Positions 9,287-18,465 of a stretch of 64,000 bases of DNA are shown piece after piece. The stretch is from Mycobacterium sp. ACS1612. GTDB taxonomy: Bacteria > Actinomycetota > Actinomycetes > Mycobacteriales > Mycobacteriaceae. The stretch is from contig NZ_LZHZ01000037.1 in assembly GCF_001667505.1 (NCBI RefSeq), positions 124,001 to 188,000 on the forward strand, in the 5' to 3' direction. How positions within the stretch are numbered: the first letter of the stretch is position 1; each line of letters starts with the position of its first letter. The position numbers and the translations under genes are program-made. Under the pieces are notes generated by a model. It saw only the letters and a list, made by a program, of their open reading frames with translations. It was not told where the DNA came from and did no database searches.

Positions 9287-9639
9287 GACCCCTCCGTATT
9301 TAGCGTCTCAAGCCGATCGCATCGAGATACGCAAGCTGATGTGGTTCCGCTCGGCTGTCGATCGCTGGCAGAGCGCGACATTGCGAAGCGCCAATGCATG
9401 GCGGGCCCCTGATACACGAAGCCATCGACGCCGCGTTTCAAGCCGTCACGCGACTCACGTGGCGCACCGATTTCGGACGCACCCCTACGTGCAAAGCACG
9501 GCTCTGACATCTCTACCCCCGGTTGTCGGACGGCGACAACTTTGCTGCTGAGACTTCAGGCTCCGCAGCCCCCCGGCCCTAGCCGTAGGCAAGCACGGCA
9601 ATCGGCCAGCACAGTAGCCCGACGTCTCTAGCAAACCAT

Positions 9640-9645
9640 AGTCTA
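9640..9645 (-). promoter_or_regulatory. Putative -10 box TAGACT for the UDP-sugar operon
   Basis: Read on the minus strand, TAGACT fits TANNNT and lies 24 bases after the AGGGAAACACCT element at 9670-9681. The same arrangement recurs upstream of the second phosphotransferase. The implied untranslated leader is about 345 bases. Confidence 0.4.
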
Positions 9646-9669
9646 TTAACCACAACGACGCTAGGAATC

Positions 9670-9681
9670 AGGTGTTTCCCT
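9670..9681 (-). promoter_or_regulatory. Conserved upstream element AGGGAAACACCT, copy 1
   Basis: Twelve identical bases occur at three places on the minus strand (also 20145-20156 and 20942-20953), each 24-25 bases before a TANNNT hexamer. That places the element just upstream of or overlapping the -35 position, as for an activator site. The factor is unknown. Confidence 0.5.
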
Positions 9682-10453
9682 ATCGTTACCGAGCGATACG
9701 CGGTCTACCTCGCTATATATCTTTTGGGGCGATTCTGCCAATTCTCTTCGTGACCTTTGCTGAATCGACGACGTCGTACAAACGACCTACACGCGTGCCG
9801 GGATCAGCTACCATCGCGACGCCCATGCAGCGTCTGACAATTGATGAAGGTGTTCGAACGCCTCACCGCGTCTTCCCCGGACAACTGATTAGCTGGCTCG
9901 CGACGATCACAGACAACGTCCCTGCAACCGCCCGCCATGACGCGCCCGGCCGCCGGACGGGACGAGGCGATCGGGTTAACCCCAAGCCGGTCGGCGCCAC
10001 TTAGGCCGTGTGTGGTGGACGCTAGGAGCCGATACCCGCATCTCGTGTGTCCGCAGCGAACGCTCAAGCATCGACATTGCGTGCCCGCTTTTGCGCCTCC
10101 CACTGGTCAGGACGACTGTCAGCCTCAGCGTGATGCCAAAACTGTATATACTCCAGCAAAACGCCGGAACCGCTCCGCGACGCGGAGAGGCAAGGACGCA
10201 CGCGTTCGAGGGGGGCCTTGAGACAGCAACGTGCTCTCGATGATCACGGGCAATGGGCCAGTCCGGGGATTCCCTCGAAGTTGTACGGGGCTTCGCCTCG
10301 GCCCACAGGTAAGAAGGCCACCCACAGGGACCACGGCGATCTCGTCAGACCGGTCGCTAGCTACTCCTGCGGGCCAATCGGAAAGAAAGCGGCACACAAA
10401 ACAAATATGAGCGGTCCTTGTCGCCACTTCTTGGAGACGGAATAGCGAAACTG

Positions 10454-11764
10454 ATGAGCGCCTCAACGAATCGATTGGCTCTGGCTTGGTCTGCCCTAAG
10501 CCGAACTGCACGCGGCGACAATTCAGCATCGATGGACAAGTTCAATCCTCACAGTGTGGGCTTCCTATTCGTAGTCATTTCCGTAATCGGGCTTGCGGTA
10601 ATTCCTGGGCTGATAAATTACTTGAACGTTAAGCATACATCCCCCGCAGGCGTGAATTTAGAGCCGTTTCCGCGTGTTGCTAATCTTGTAGCGGCGGGAT
10701 TTGTGCTTGTGGTCTGCGTTGCGGTTGCGTTCGTGCGCGGGCACCCAGACCGGAATCTCACAGGACTAGTCGTACTTCTGCTCGCGCTCATCGTCCCGTA
10801 CATTTTCAGCCCCGCTTTGCCAGGAGCGGCAGACCTTGTACGCATCGCTATCGCGGTGGCAGTATTTGTTGCGGTATGGAATATCGCCCCATCCGTCGAC
10901 GGATTGAAATGGGTGGCGTTGAGCGGCGCGGTGTTTGGAGCATACTCGATACTCGGGGCGGTAATAAACCCAGAACACATGATGTTCCAGGCCAAGTCAA
11001 CGAAGGCGCTCATCGCTGATGTCAATTTAGCTGGCCCATTTATGCACAGCAATGTACTAGGAATCTACTGCGTCCTCGCGCTCGCGCTGACACCATTGCT
11101 GGCCAACATTCCTCTCAGAATTTTAACCGGACTAATTATTATCGCGACAATTGTCGGTTCAGCGTCGCGGACGGCGCTGGTAGCGACGGGCGTCTTGGGA
11201 CTTTGGTGGACGATTTGTTGGTTCCGATCGGTTGTATCGATCCGATTCGCGGGCACAGTGGTGGCGTGCATGTGCGCCGCCGCTGTGGCGGCTATTCCAC
11301 TCCTTGGCCTGGGTTCGAAGACGTTATCGGGGCGCGGTCAGATCTGGACAGGAAGCCTCAAGGCATGGCATGAATCTCCGTTGGTCGGATTGGGCCTCAC
11401 TTTCTTCAAGAGCCAGCGACGGCCGGAGTTATACATCGACTACGAGTACATAGGGTCAGGACATAATCTTCTTATACAGACGCTCGTGACGTCTGGGCTC
11501 GTAGGTTTGTGCTTTCTAATGACCGTTTTGTTCGCCGCGTTGCGGTCGACCCGCGCATTGGTCGTCACTCGCGATCAAATTGCGTGTTTCGGGTACCTGA
11601 TTGTTTTTTTGGCGGTATCGACCACTGAGGCTGTCTGGGAAATTCTTCCGAATTTGGAATTGTTTCCGGTCGTTGGCCTCGTTTTCCTGGTGATAATCGT
11701 CGCGAGGCGCGATGCTGGGCAATTGCAGGATGGCATCCTGTCCGAAACACATCTACACGATTAA
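10454..11764 (+). CDS. O-antigen ligase/polymerase (Wzy-like) membrane protein
   Basis: 436 residues from ATG 10454 (GGAGACGG lies 14 bases upstream); ATG 10418 and ATG 10532 are alternatives. About ten to twelve hydrophobic segments span the protein. The family's large outer loop shows SGRGQIWTGSLKAWHESPLV and later GSGHNLLIQTLVTSGLVGL, a pattern typical of Wzy_C/O-antigen ligase proteins that join lipid-linked repeat units outside the membrane. The sequence is visibly richer in A and T than the neighbouring core genes, suggesting horizontal origin. It is the candidate polymerase of this cluster. Confidence 0.8.
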   Translation: MSASTNRLALAWSALSRTARGDNSASMDKFNPHSVGFLFVVISVIGLAVIPGLINYLNVKHTSPAGVNLEPFPRVANLVAAGFVLVVCVAVAFVRGHPDRNLTGLVVLLLALIVPYIFSPALPGAADLVRIAIAVAVFVAVWNIAPSVDGLKWVALSGAVFGAYSILGAVINPEHMMFQAKSTKALIADVNLAGPFMHSNVLGIYCVLALALTPLLANIPLRILTGLIIIATIVGSASRTALVATGVLGLWWTICWFRSVVSIRFAGTVVACMCAAAVAAIPLLGLGSKTLSGRGQIWTGSLKAWHESPLVGLGLTFFKSQRRPELYIDYEYIGSGHNLLIQTLVTSGLVGLCFLMTVLFAALRSTRALVVTRDQIACFGYLIVFLAVSTTEAVWEILPNLELFPVVGLVFLVIIVARRDAGQLQDGILSETHLHD

Positions 11765-12012
11765 GACGCGACATCGATCGATCTTATACATTAAGTGCAC
11801 GCTACTTGATGACCCGCGAGGTCAGGCCGTAAAAATTCTTTACAACCCGCGCACAACTAAACGGAAGACGACCGCGCTGCGTTTGAGCCCTGGCCGAGCC
11901 GCCAAGGCTTCTCCAACTGACCATCGACAACGCGTACCAGTAGCGATCACCTGACTTTTAAATGATTTGCTAGCTCAACACGCACTCCCTTGCCAGACAT
12001 GTATCGCGTCCG

Positions 12013-12018
12013 CATAAT
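12013..12018 (+). promoter_or_regulatory. Putative -10 box CATAAT of a leaderless GT2 gene
   Basis: CATAAT differs from TATAAT at one base and ends six bases before ATG 12025. No Shine-Dalgarno sequence is present. The spacing suggests transcription starting at the ATG. Confidence 0.35.
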
Positions 12019-12024
12019 GATGCA

Positions 12025-12921
12025 ATGCCGCTCGTTTCCGTCATAATGCCGTTTCTCAATCAGGAGACCTACCTAGAAGAAGCGGTACAGAGTGTTCGCG
12101 ACCAGACGCTTTCCGATTGGGAGTTAATCCTCGTCGACGACGGCTCTACCGACCGCAGTACAGCCTTGGCTCACGATCTTGCGGCACAGGACGCTCGGAT
12201 CCGCTACGTCGAGCACCCTGGACACGAAAACCGAGGCGGGAGCGCGTCCCGCAATCTCGGCGTCGCCCATGCACGCGCGCCATACATCGCTTTTCTCGAC
12301 TCGGACGACGTAGCGATGCGTGGCAAACTCGCGGATCAGGTCGACCTCTTGGCGAAGATGCCCGACGTCGCGATGGTCATGGGTGCCATCGAGTACTGGT
12401 ATAGCTGGGATCCGAAATCCAAGCGACCGGACCGTGTCGTCCTGACGGGTGGGATGGCCGACCGGCGTCTAGATCCGCCAGAAGCGGCTCTGGCTCTTTA
12501 TCCGCTCGGACGAGGGACCTCTGGCGCAGTAACGGGCATGGTTCGGCGCACCGCCTTCGACGCGGTGGGTGGGTTCGAAGAACGTTTTCGTGCACCCTAT
12601 GACGATCAGCCCTTCCTAGCGAAGATCCACTTGCGCTACCCCATCTACATCTCGGCGAGTCCGTGGACTCGCTACCGCCGGCATGACGCTTCCAGCGTGG
12701 GCAGTACGAGCCGGTTCGAATCCTGGCGGCTGCGAAGCGTCTTCCTCGAGTGGTTGGAGTCCTATGTTGGACCGAACGGTGACCCGCGCGTGATTACAGC
12801 TATACGGCGCGCCCGGCGCCAACTCCCGTACAGAAGGCTCACGGCACCTGCCTACGAAGTGTTCGACCACCTCCCCGAGGGTCTGCAGTTGCGACTGCGC
12901 GCCCTTGCGGGTCGACCGTGA
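12025..12921 (+). CDS. Family 2 glycosyltransferase, copy 1
   Basis: 298 residues. The GT-A fold is clear: PLVSVIMPFLN at the start, ELILVDDGSTDRST, then FLDSDDVA with the metal-binding DxD-type acid cluster, and GGFEERF further on. It adds a sugar from a nucleotide donor to the growing lipid-linked repeat unit in the cytoplasm. The protein is a close paralogue of the one encoded at 14781-15704; the two share long runs such as QTLSDWELILVDDGSTDRST, and the flippase gene lies between them. The donor and linkage cannot be read from sequence. Confidence 0.88.
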   Translation: MPLVSVIMPFLNQETYLEEAVQSVRDQTLSDWELILVDDGSTDRSTALAHDLAAQDARIRYVEHPGHENRGGSASRNLGVAHARAPYIAFLDSDDVAMRGKLADQVDLLAKMPDVAMVMGAIEYWYSWDPKSKRPDRVVLTGGMADRRLDPPEAALALYPLGRGTSGAVTGMVRRTAFDAVGGFEERFRAPYDDQPFLAKIHLRYPIYISASPWTRYRRHDASSVGSTSRFESWRLRSVFLEWLESYVGPNGDPRVITAIRRARRQLPYRRLTAPAYEVFDHLPEGLQLRLRALAGRP

Positions 12922-13155
12922 GATCGTATTTGCATCGCCCCGGCTCAATTACTTGACGACTTACTGCACGCTTCTGTCCGTTTGACGGAGTGACTTAGCC
13001 GGATGGGTTTGGCGAAGCGCAAAGTGTCGCTACCGGTGAGCATTAACATGATCCAGTGTCGATGAGTCCGCCCGTAAGGTTCACTGCGGATACTGCCGCC
13101 TTTCAGCTGATCAAACCTGTCCTCAGACTGCGATAGTCGCGAGCACGAAACTCTG

Positions 13156-14694
13156 ATGCCGCAGGAATTTGCCCGAAATACCTTTCTCGGTTTTGTCGCT
13201 GGTGCGGCCGTCGCGTTGGGGGGCTTCATCTGCACCACAATCGCTGCGCGGCTTCTGGGGCCTCAGGGCATGGGAGTTTTTGCGTACGCCGTCTGGTGCG
13301 TCACGACGGTGGCGACCGTCACGGAGTTGGGCATCGCAATGGTGCTGCAGCGATTCATCCCCACTCTGCGCGCCGAAGACAAGCCGGAGGCGGCCGAAGG
13401 TCTGGTCGGCGCGGGCGCACGCCTATCGGTCTTTGCAGCGATCGTGGGAACTGTTTTGCTTGTGGGCTGGCTGCACGGACCGGGCGCCAGCGCAATGTCG
13501 GCACCCTTGCAGGTTCCTCGCGCGGTACTCATCGCGGTGATTGTGGCCTGGTTCATCGTTCTGAACATGTCGGGCACTTACATGGCTTACCTCAAGGGCG
13601 AGCAGAGATTTGGTGAGTTTGCTCGACTGTCCGCACTTTCGGCATTGACCAGGTTGGTCGTGACGTTATTGGGCGCGTGGCTCTTCGGAGTCGTCGGAGC
13701 CCTTTGTGGCTACTTCGCCGCCGCGCTCATCGGAGCTCCTCGCATCCGCAGATTGTTGCGGAATAAGCCAGTCGTCGGGCAGGAACTCAGACGCGACGTT
13801 GTCCGCTTCGCCTTCGCCGGCTGGTCGGTGGGAGTAATCAGCGGCCTGCTGTGGGGCCGAACAGAAATAGTGTTCCTCGAGCACTATTCAGGTGTAGGCA
13901 CGGTGGGGTTGTTTGCGGTGGCGTCGATGTTGGCGGACATGGCGATGCAGCTTCCAGTGCTTCTCGTCACCGCTCTCCTGCCCGCCTTCAGCGAGAAGCA
14001 GGGCCTTGGCGCACACGACCAGATACAGCGCCTTTACCGGATGATGTCGGGAATCCTGACGCTGGTAGTGGTGCCGGTGTGCATTGGCATTGCAGCCATT
14101 GCGCCAGCCCTCGTGCCGCTAGTCTTCGGTTCGGAATTTGCTGAGGTAGTACCCGTCGCCACGGTGCTGCTGATCGCCGCAGCGGTGACCTGCATTGCTC
14201 AAACGACGGTGCGGTTGATTTACAGCACCGGCAAGATCGGCCTCCTTCTTATTTCAAACGGTGCCGGGATGGTCGGCACGATCACATTGGGTTTCCTCGT
14301 TATCCCGCATTTCGGACTAATTGGAGCCGCCTGGTCGCGCGCATCCGTTCAGATGCTGTGCGTCGTGATCGAGCTCTGGTATGTGACTAGGCGCCTTGGC
14401 TACCGGCCGCCGTATCGAGCGCTTGGAGCGATCACTCTTGCCGCCATCCTCCAGGGCGGCGTCGCATACGCGATTTGTGTCAAATGGGGGGGCGTCGGCG
14501 CCGTGGCGCTCGCCGTTCCGGCCGCGATTGTTGTCTACTTGGTTGCCATCCGCGTCTTTGCGGTGTTCCCATTGGTGGACCCGTTGTTGGGCGACACTGT
14601 CGTCGCGAACTCGCCGCAACGGCTCAGACCTGTTCTTTCATGGGGACTCAAACTCGTCTCACCAGCGACGAAAGACCCCGCCGCACCTGACTGA
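13156..14694 (+). CDS. Oligosaccharide flippase (Wzx-like, MOP superfamily)
   Basis: 512 residues with about twelve to fourteen hydrophobic helices spread evenly, beginning FARNTFLGFVAGAAVALGGF and with the usual AARLLGPQGMGVFAYA in the first loop. Such proteins move lipid-linked repeat units across the cytoplasmic membrane. It sits between two paralogous GT2 genes and downstream of the polymerase, as expected for a Wzx/Wzy pathway. The C-terminal 30 residues are hydrophilic. An upstream ribosome site is not obvious, so the ATG at 13156 is likely but not certain. Confidence 0.88.
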   Translation: MPQEFARNTFLGFVAGAAVALGGFICTTIAARLLGPQGMGVFAYAVWCVTTVATVTELGIAMVLQRFIPTLRAEDKPEAAEGLVGAGARLSVFAAIVGTVLLVGWLHGPGASAMSAPLQVPRAVLIAVIVAWFIVLNMSGTYMAYLKGEQRFGEFARLSALSALTRLVVTLLGAWLFGVVGALCGYFAAALIGAPRIRRLLRNKPVVGQELRRDVVRFAFAGWSVGVISGLLWGRTEIVFLEHYSGVGTVGLFAVASMLADMAMQLPVLLVTALLPAFSEKQGLGAHDQIQRLYRMMSGILTLVVVPVCIGIAAIAPALVPLVFGSEFAEVVPVATVLLIAAAVTCIAQTTVRLIYSTGKIGLLLISNGAGMVGTITLGFLVIPHFGLIGAAWSRASVQMLCVVIELWYVTRRLGYRPPYRALGAITLAAILQGGVAYAICVKWGGVGAVALAVPAAIVVYLVAIRVFAVFPLVDPLLGDTVVANSPQRLRPVLSWGLKLVSPATKDPAAPD

Positions 14695-14780
14695 GATTTT
14701 GGAATCGGCCTGAGCTGAGAACCGACGATTTTTTCAGAGATTTGCCATGCGCGTTGTCAGTCATCTGCGAGACTTTCAGT

Positions 14781-15704
14781 GTGCCGCTCGTATCTGTTGT
14801 GGTGATTTTTCTTAACGCCGGTGGTTTTCTGGAAGAAGCCGTGCAGAGCATTCGCGGACAGACATTATCGGATTGGGAATTGATCCTCGTCGATGACGGA
14901 TCCACCGACCGAAGTACTTCTATCGCCCGCAGCCTTGCGACAGAAGATGACAGGATTCGCTACATCGACCATCCAGGTCACCAGAATCGCGGAATGAGCG
15001 CCTCACGTAACTTTGGCGTAGCACACACCACCGCGCAATACATCTCCTTTCTCGACGCTGATGACGTGTGGGAACCGGAGACGCTAGCCGAGCGGGTCAA
15101 CATCCTGGAAAACATGCCGGATGTGGCGCTGGTCTGCGGTGCACTTCGCTACTGGCACAGCTGGGACGCGGCGTCAACCATGGAGGACCGCATCGTATTG
15201 ACAGGCGGCCTGGCAGAGCGTCGACTTGATCCTCCGGAAGCAGCATTAGCGCTATACCCGCTCGGTCGCGGAGCCACCGCGGGCGTCGACATGATGGTCC
15301 GACGCAGTGCTTACGAGGCCGTCGGGGGTTTCGAGGAGCGGTTCCGCGGGCGCTACGAGGATCAGGCGTTCCTGATCAAGATTTTTATGCGCTATTCCAT
15401 CTATGTTTCGTCGCGCCCGTGGTACCGCTATCGGCAGCATGACGCTTCTTGCTCTGGGCAATTGTCCCCGTCAGATTGGTCCACGCGACGACGTATTTTC
15501 CTCGACTACTTACAGGAACTCGAAGATTCTGGGCGGATTGACGACCGACGCGTTTCCGCGGCGGTTCGGCGCGCTCGTCGCGCGCTGCCTTACCAGCAGC
15601 TAGCTTCACGCCTCTTCTACCGACTTCCGCCTCGGGTCAGGTGGTACGTGCACGGGCTCAGGTGGCCTACTAGTCGTGCCCCGGCAACGCACGAAGCGAA
15701 ATAG
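14781..15704 (+). CDS. Family 2 glycosyltransferase, copy 2
   Basis: 307 residues from GTG 14781. This start is chosen because GTGCCGCTCGTATCTG aligns base for base with ATGCCGCTCGTTTCCG at the start of the paralogue at 12025; an upstream ATG (14742) would add 13 unrelated residues. Motifs are ELILVDDGSTDRST, FLDADDVW and GGFEERFRGRYEDQ. Similarity to copy 1 runs the whole length, so the pair arose by duplication and the flippase now lies between them. It probably adds a neighbouring sugar in the same repeat unit. Confidence 0.87.
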   Translation: MPLVSVVVIFLNAGGFLEEAVQSIRGQTLSDWELILVDDGSTDRSTSIARSLATEDDRIRYIDHPGHQNRGMSASRNFGVAHTTAQYISFLDADDVWEPETLAERVNILENMPDVALVCGALRYWHSWDAASTMEDRIVLTGGLAERRLDPPEAALALYPLGRGATAGVDMMVRRSAYEAVGGFEERFRGRYEDQAFLIKIFMRYSIYVSSRPWYRYRQHDASCSGQLSPSDWSTRRRIFLDYLQELEDSGRIDDRRVSAAVRRARRALPYQQLASRLFYRLPPRVRWYVHGLRWPTSRAPATHEAK

Positions 15705-15731
15705 ACCGCGAACGCGTCCGATCGTGCGTAA

Positions 15732-16898
15732 TCACGAGTGGACTAGATTATTGGCGTCCATCGCCCCGTGTTCGACCCAGGCGCAGAACGTCTTTCGAAA
15801 ACTCGAGTTTGAGAATATGCCGATTGTGGACCTGACTTTCGTCATGTCCATCGAAATGGCAGCTTGCACCGCTTGAGGATCGGTGAAGCGCGAGTCCTGG
15901 AATCCTGTGGCAAGTCCCCCGGACACCGCGAGAACACTCTCCCTAGCGCCGCCAAGCTCGTTGACAAGCACCGGGGTACCGCACGCCATCGCCTCGACGG
16001 GCATGATGCCGAAGTCTTCTATTGCCATGAACACGAACAAAGCTGCACGGCGGTAGATCTCGATCAAGAGATCATCGCTCACGCGTCCGATGAAATGTAC
16101 GGGCGTGCGTGCATGCTCCGCTACCGCTCTCAGCCGAGGCTCGTCTGGACCCGACCCGACGAGAACAACTGGTAGATCTGCTATCTCGCCCGCGCGGATA
16201 GCAGCCTCAATATTCTTGTATGGAACGAAGCGCGAAGCCCCCAGGACAAAGTCGCGGGGCAACCCTCTTGCGGTCGCATCATCAGCCTCGGAGAGTTCTC
16301 CTGTGAAAGCGTGAATGCGTTCGATATCCACCGGTTCATAGATGACCGAGGCATCCACCCCCCAGGTGTCGGCCACTCGCTTTGCTACGAACTGACTATT
16401 CACTGCGTAACTGACGTCGTTGGAAACGGCGCGGCGATCCCGCCTGCGGAAATATCGTCGACCAACGCGACCTACTAGCGTGTTGCCCCGCTTATCGAGT
16501 TCCGGAACCCAAACATACCGTGCGGGACTGTGGACATAGGCGAATGCCGGAATACCGTTTCGAGCAGCTCTGCTCGCGAGGTGGTGCGAAAACGCGTGGG
16601 AACTCACAACAACCTTCCCAACCCCTGTTAGGTCCACACGTCGCCAAGCGCTTTCCATGAATGGCATCCCCGCGACCTTGTATCTGCGCAGTGGCGTCCG
16701 AGCCAACCAACTCTCTTCGACGCCACCGAAACGAACCGAGTCGTCGTTCCACAAGCACACTGCCCGACGGTGTGGGACCGCAAGGCGGATCTGCTCAAAC
16801 GCATTCTCTGAGCCGCCGACCTCTTCAATCCATTCGTGGGCGACCAAGGTTTCAACATCCCCAAGCCGTGTTTTCAGATCAATCCGCGAGGTGCTCAC
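15732..16898 (-). CDS. Family 4 glycosyltransferase (WbaZ-like)
   Basis: 388 residues from GTG 16898, one base after the TAA of the upstream phosphatase-like gene, so the two are surely cotranscribed. The C-terminal half shows the GT-B/GT4 donor site: LGASRFVPYKNIEAAIRAG, LVGSGPDEPRLR, and EDFGIMPVEAMACGTPVL with the E-x7-E motif. The N-terminal HEWIEEVGGSEN resembles WbaZ-type mannosyl- or related transferases. It acts in the cytoplasm on lipid-linked oligosaccharide. The gene converges on the second GT2 gene with only 27 bases between them. Confidence 0.87.
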   Translation of the reverse strand: MSTSRIDLKTRLGDVETLVAHEWIEEVGGSENAFEQIRLAVPHRRAVCLWNDDSVRFGGVEESWLARTPLRRYKVAGMPFMESAWRRVDLTGVGKVVVSSHAFSHHLASRAARNGIPAFAYVHSPARYVWVPELDKRGNTLVGRVGRRYFRRRDRRAVSNDVSYAVNSQFVAKRVADTWGVDASVIYEPVDIERIHAFTGELSEADDATARGLPRDFVLGASRFVPYKNIEAAIRAGEIADLPVVLVGSGPDEPRLRAVAEHARTPVHFIGRVSDDLLIEIYRRAALFVFMAIEDFGIMPVEAMACGTPVLVNELGGARESVLAVSGGLATGFQDSRFTDPQAVQAAISMDMTKVRSTIGIFSNSSFRKTFCAWVEHGAMDANNLVHS

Positions 16899-16899
16899 G

Positions 16900-18429
16900 T
16901 TAGCTCCGTACTACTCGCTTTACCGTTTCTTCGACGCCACCGCCTTCGGCTGCGACCACAACAGAGACGCCAGAAGCTGACATGTCGAGTATTGAGTTGT
17001 CAGGAGATTGCATGTAATTGGGCGGTGTGATCCCGAAGTAGTCCAGCATGGCGGGTGCGATATGAAGCGTCGAGATTGTGGGGCGACCGGCTGGTCCCGG
17101 CTTCTGGGCAGCAGGGTCGTGGACGAGCATCATCCCGTGCGGAGTGTGTCGGGCGGAGCAGTCGATGTTGTCTTGATGCTCGCGGAACCCCCAGCCGATC
17201 GACGCAAATGGCAAACGCGCGCCGGCAAGTTGAAGCTCAGGCTGTCCGGCGAACTTCTCAAAATAGATGAATAGGTGAAAGCTGTTTTCCACGCGGTCAT
17301 AGCTCAACGGCGCAATCTCGCGTTTCGACAAGGACATTGCATGGCCATTGCACGATATGCTGCGTAGCCGCTGCTCGAAATAGTCAGCCTTCGCGGGATC
17401 GATGGTCACACTCACGCACGGAACCATCGCGTATCGCTCAGTCCACTCTGAGCGCGAAAGGCCCAATTCGGTCATGAACCGATCGAGGTCAACAATTGTG
17501 ATGAAGCCGCTTGTCTCGTTGCCTTGGCTCGCGGCTTGCCCCATGCTGCTACAAACGACCAGCGTGTAGTCATACTTGTTCGCGAACTTCATCAGCCGCC
17601 CGAGCATGAGGTCGAGACAATCCATGGCGTACCGAATCTCACCATCGTATCGATGTTGCCAATCAGTTGGCATGGGGGTTCCACCAGGATCGTTTGGATA
17701 TGCAGCAGCCCAGAATCGGTGCATGGCAGCTGCTACATGGTTCGTGTAGAGAGTCGCGAATTCCGGCCTGGTCTTCTTCATCAAATGCGTGAACACGTCG
17801 AGTGCAAGCAGTGGTTGGATGGACCGCCTGCGACAACGCAGATGCGGATGAAGGCTTTCTGCGGCAAGCGCTTTCGCGGTCATCTTGAGAGAGGCACCCG
17901 ACATACCGTGGGTCGGGTAGAACTTCAGAAAATCAGCGGCAGAATCCAGCGGCACTGCTGTCTCGACATTCCTCGCCGACCGCCGTGTCATATTCAGGTT
18001 GAATCGCTGAAACGGAACGACATCGGCCGGGTAAGCGAATGCTTCATTTGCAAAGAAGTCAGGAAGGTAGAAGGCGTAATCACCCACGTTATCGGGAACA
18101 TTGGAGCTGTGCAGCGAACCCATTACGCCGACTTTCACTCCTTGCGCTGAAAGCAGTCGCCAGATCGGCGGGTAGTGCTGGTCCGCGAAGTCGAGCGACT
18201 GGCCCAGGTGGAAAATCTGATGCGTTTCATCGATGACTCCACGATGCAGCGTCGACCAGCTGATCCACGGATCCAATTCCACCTGGTCTTCGCAGACAGT
18301 AGCCAGTTGTTTTGATGCAGCCATTAATCGCGCTAGATTACTAGACGGTCGTTCCTCGATATAGTCGTCGAGAATCCTGAATGGAATTTCATTCGCCTCG
18401 ACCATTATCAGCTGACGTTTGATGTTCAC
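16900..18429 (-). CDS. Alkaline-phosphatase-superfamily-like protein, function unknown
   Basis: 509 residues from GTG 18429; a Met nine residues in (before VEANEIPF) is an alternative start. The layout recalls the alkaline phosphatase/sulfatase/phosphodiesterase superfamily: an acidic N-terminal site in MVEANEIPF, a Thr in ISWSTLHRG as possible nucleophile, VGVMGSLHS, YTLVVCSSMGQ, and a late ARHTPHGMMLV metal-ligand-like His. No signal peptide is seen, so a cytoplasmic role is likely. Coupled to the GT4 gene, it may transfer or remove a phosphoryl substituent, but this is inference; the catalytic residues need a structural comparison. Confidence 0.6.
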   Translation of the reverse strand: MNIKRQLIMVEANEIPFRILDDYIEERPSSNLARLMAASKQLATVCEDQVELDPWISWSTLHRGVIDETHQIFHLGQSLDFADQHYPPIWRLLSAQGVKVGVMGSLHSSNVPDNVGDYAFYLPDFFANEAFAYPADVVPFQRFNLNMTRRSARNVETAVPLDSAADFLKFYPTHGMSGASLKMTAKALAAESLHPHLRCRRRSIQPLLALDVFTHLMKKTRPEFATLYTNHVAAAMHRFWAAAYPNDPGGTPMPTDWQHRYDGEIRYAMDCLDLMLGRLMKFANKYDYTLVVCSSMGQAASQGNETSGFITIVDLDRFMTELGLSRSEWTERYAMVPCVSVTIDPAKADYFEQRLRSISCNGHAMSLSKREIAPLSYDRVENSFHLFIYFEKFAGQPELQLAGARLPFASIGWGFREHQDNIDCSARHTPHGMMLVHDPAAQKPGPAGRPTISTLHIAPAMLDYFGITPPNYMQSPDNSILDMSASGVSVVVAAEGGGVEETVKRVVRS

Positions 18430-18465
18430 TACGACTCAATTCTTGTGGCGATCGTGAGGGGAGTT

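Larger units (their letters stand above)
9287..10453. other. Long intergenic/leader region, homologous to 19948-20460
   Basis: About 1.15 kb between divergent genes. I see no credible protein here. The part from about 9460 to 10010 resembles the region upstream of the second phosphotransferase: shared blocks include GACAACTTTGCT (9535), TATTAACCA and GCTAGG (about 9645-9664), GGTGTTTCCCTAT (9671), TTTGCTGAATCGACG (9756) and CCAAGCCG followed by GCCACTTA (about 9983-10003). The blocks come in the same order with similar spacing. On the minus strand this would be promoter plus a leader of roughly 350 bases. It should also hold the promoter for the polymerase gene on the plus strand. Confidence 0.6.

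Noticed and set aside
9287..10453. Small plus-strand frames such as 9672-10004 and 9937-10221 as genes
   Set aside because: No ribosome sites or protein-like patterns, and the DNA is explained by leader homology with 19948-20460.
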